From Desulfobacterium sp. (GTDB lineage Bacteria; Desulfobacterota; Desulfobacteria; Desulfobacterales; Desulfobacteraceae): DNA of 64,000 nt. Below are positions 63,604 to 64,000 of the stretch, piece after piece. Made by a program: the position numbers and the translations under genes. The notes beneath the pieces are model-generated. The model saw only the letters and a program-made list of their open reading frames with translations. It had not been told where the DNA came from and ran no database searches. How positions within the stretch are numbered: the first letter of the stretch is position 1; each line of letters begins with the position of its first letter. The DNA lies in the NCBI GenBank assembly GCA_030145245.1, contig JAQYWC010000065.1:1-64000 (forward strand), written 5' to 3'.

Positions 63604-64000
63604 TTAATCGAGAAGATTTCTGATGCTTCTGCTAAAGGTGTGCATGGTGACAGGCTTCATCAAAAAATCGTCAATCACCTCGGTGGAATAATTTTTTCTC
63701 GAAATTTTTTCGCTGAAACCGGTGCAGAGAATGATCGGGGTGGAGGTGCTGAGATTCTTGATTTCGGCGGCCAGGATATCGCCGGTCATGTTGGGCATGG
63801 TCATATCGGTGATCACAAGATCAAACCGGTCTGACTCGGCCTTAAAGGCCTCCAGCGCCTTGAGGCTGTCGGTATAGATGGTGACGCTGTAACCGTGCTT
63901 TTCCAGCATCTGCCTGCCCATCTCGGCGATGCTCACCTCATCGTCCACCCAAAGGATGTGCTCGGTGCCTTTAACGATGGGCTCCCCGGGAAATCTTTCC
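63604..64000 (-). CDS. C-terminal receiver domain of a hybrid sensor kinase (partial)
   Basis: The frame continues to the window edge, so the N-terminal part lies outside. Visible: HILWVDDEVSIAEMG (acidic pair), LVITDMTMPNMTG with the phospho-acceptor Asp, LCTGFSE and DFLMKPV with the conserved Lys. The residues before the receiver (ERFPGEPIVKGTEHIL) form the usual linker between a kinase ATPase domain and a C-terminal receiver. The stop codon lies 20 bp before the next short frame. Confidence 0.85.
   Translation of the reverse strand, partial: ERFPGEPIVKGTEHILWVDDEVSIAEMGRQMLEKHGYSVTIYTDSLKALEAFKAESDRFDLVITDMTMPNMTGDILAAEIKNLSTSTPIILCTGFSEKISRKNYSTEVIDDFLMKPVTMHTFSRSIRNLLD

Overview
The window looks like a chromosomal piece of a strictly anaerobic, moderately GC-rich member of the Desulfobacterota (Desulfobacterales-like). 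The taxonomic call is an inference. It rests on a glycyl-radical sulfonate lyase with its activase, TRAP transporters, sigma-54 regulation, a YedE/DUF3343 sulfur-selenium cluster, a propionate-type CoA-transferase and many two-component proteins. No rRNA, tRNA, CRISPR array or complete insertion sequence was seen.

Layout. Positions 1-8.3 kb: the 3' end of an acidic repeat protein faces a complete Lap-type adhesin secretion and retention operon, lapE-lapG-lapD-lapB-lapC on the minus strand. 8.7-10.2 kb: an endonuclease/exonuclease/phosphatase-fold protein with a large insert. 10.3-21.7 kb: an isethionate-use locus. It holds an amidohydrolase-like gene, a TRAP transporter (dctP and fused dctQM), isethionate sulfite-lyase islA, its activase islB, a PAS-type sigma-54 activator, a TauE-type exporter and a LysR regulator. 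Two divergent sigma-54 promoters share three upstream 19-bp activator sites. 22-29.8 kb: a lone solute-binding protein, a dienelactone hydrolase, a binding-protein/hybrid-kinase/receiver-kinase operon and a LuxR regulator. 29.9-36.6 kb: glutamate dehydrogenase, a receiver-PPDK fusion protein and a CoA-transferase. A 23-bp dyad recurs upstream of the PPDK-like gene (twice) and upstream of the kinase operon (once).

37-45 kb: small metabolic genes, then an operon for a MotA/TolQ-like channel, a MotB/OmpA-like partner with ten 35-residue coiled-coil repeats and a four-helix membrane protein. A membrane-anchored coiled-coil/beta-repeat protein lies next to it. This is the best candidate here for an undescribed machine. 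45-50 kb: a HIT protein and SbcCD. 50-56.4 kb: a chemoreceptor with three tandem CZB domains, CheW and a lipid-modification group. 56.7-59.7 kb: a YedE/TusA-like/DUF3343/kinase-like/DUF1858 sulfur or selenium operon. 59.9-64 kb: an eroded region where an M29 aminopeptidase gene lies between two remnants of a RecQ/UvrD-type helicase 3' end.

How the parts work together. Isethionate enters through the TRAP system and is split by IslA into acetaldehyde and sulfite. Sulfite can feed dissimilatory reduction encoded elsewhere, or leave through TauE. The Lap operon would tie surface attachment to c-di-GMP through LapD and LapG. Several short gene ends (integrase, TetR, helicase) show past rearrangement in the right half of the window.
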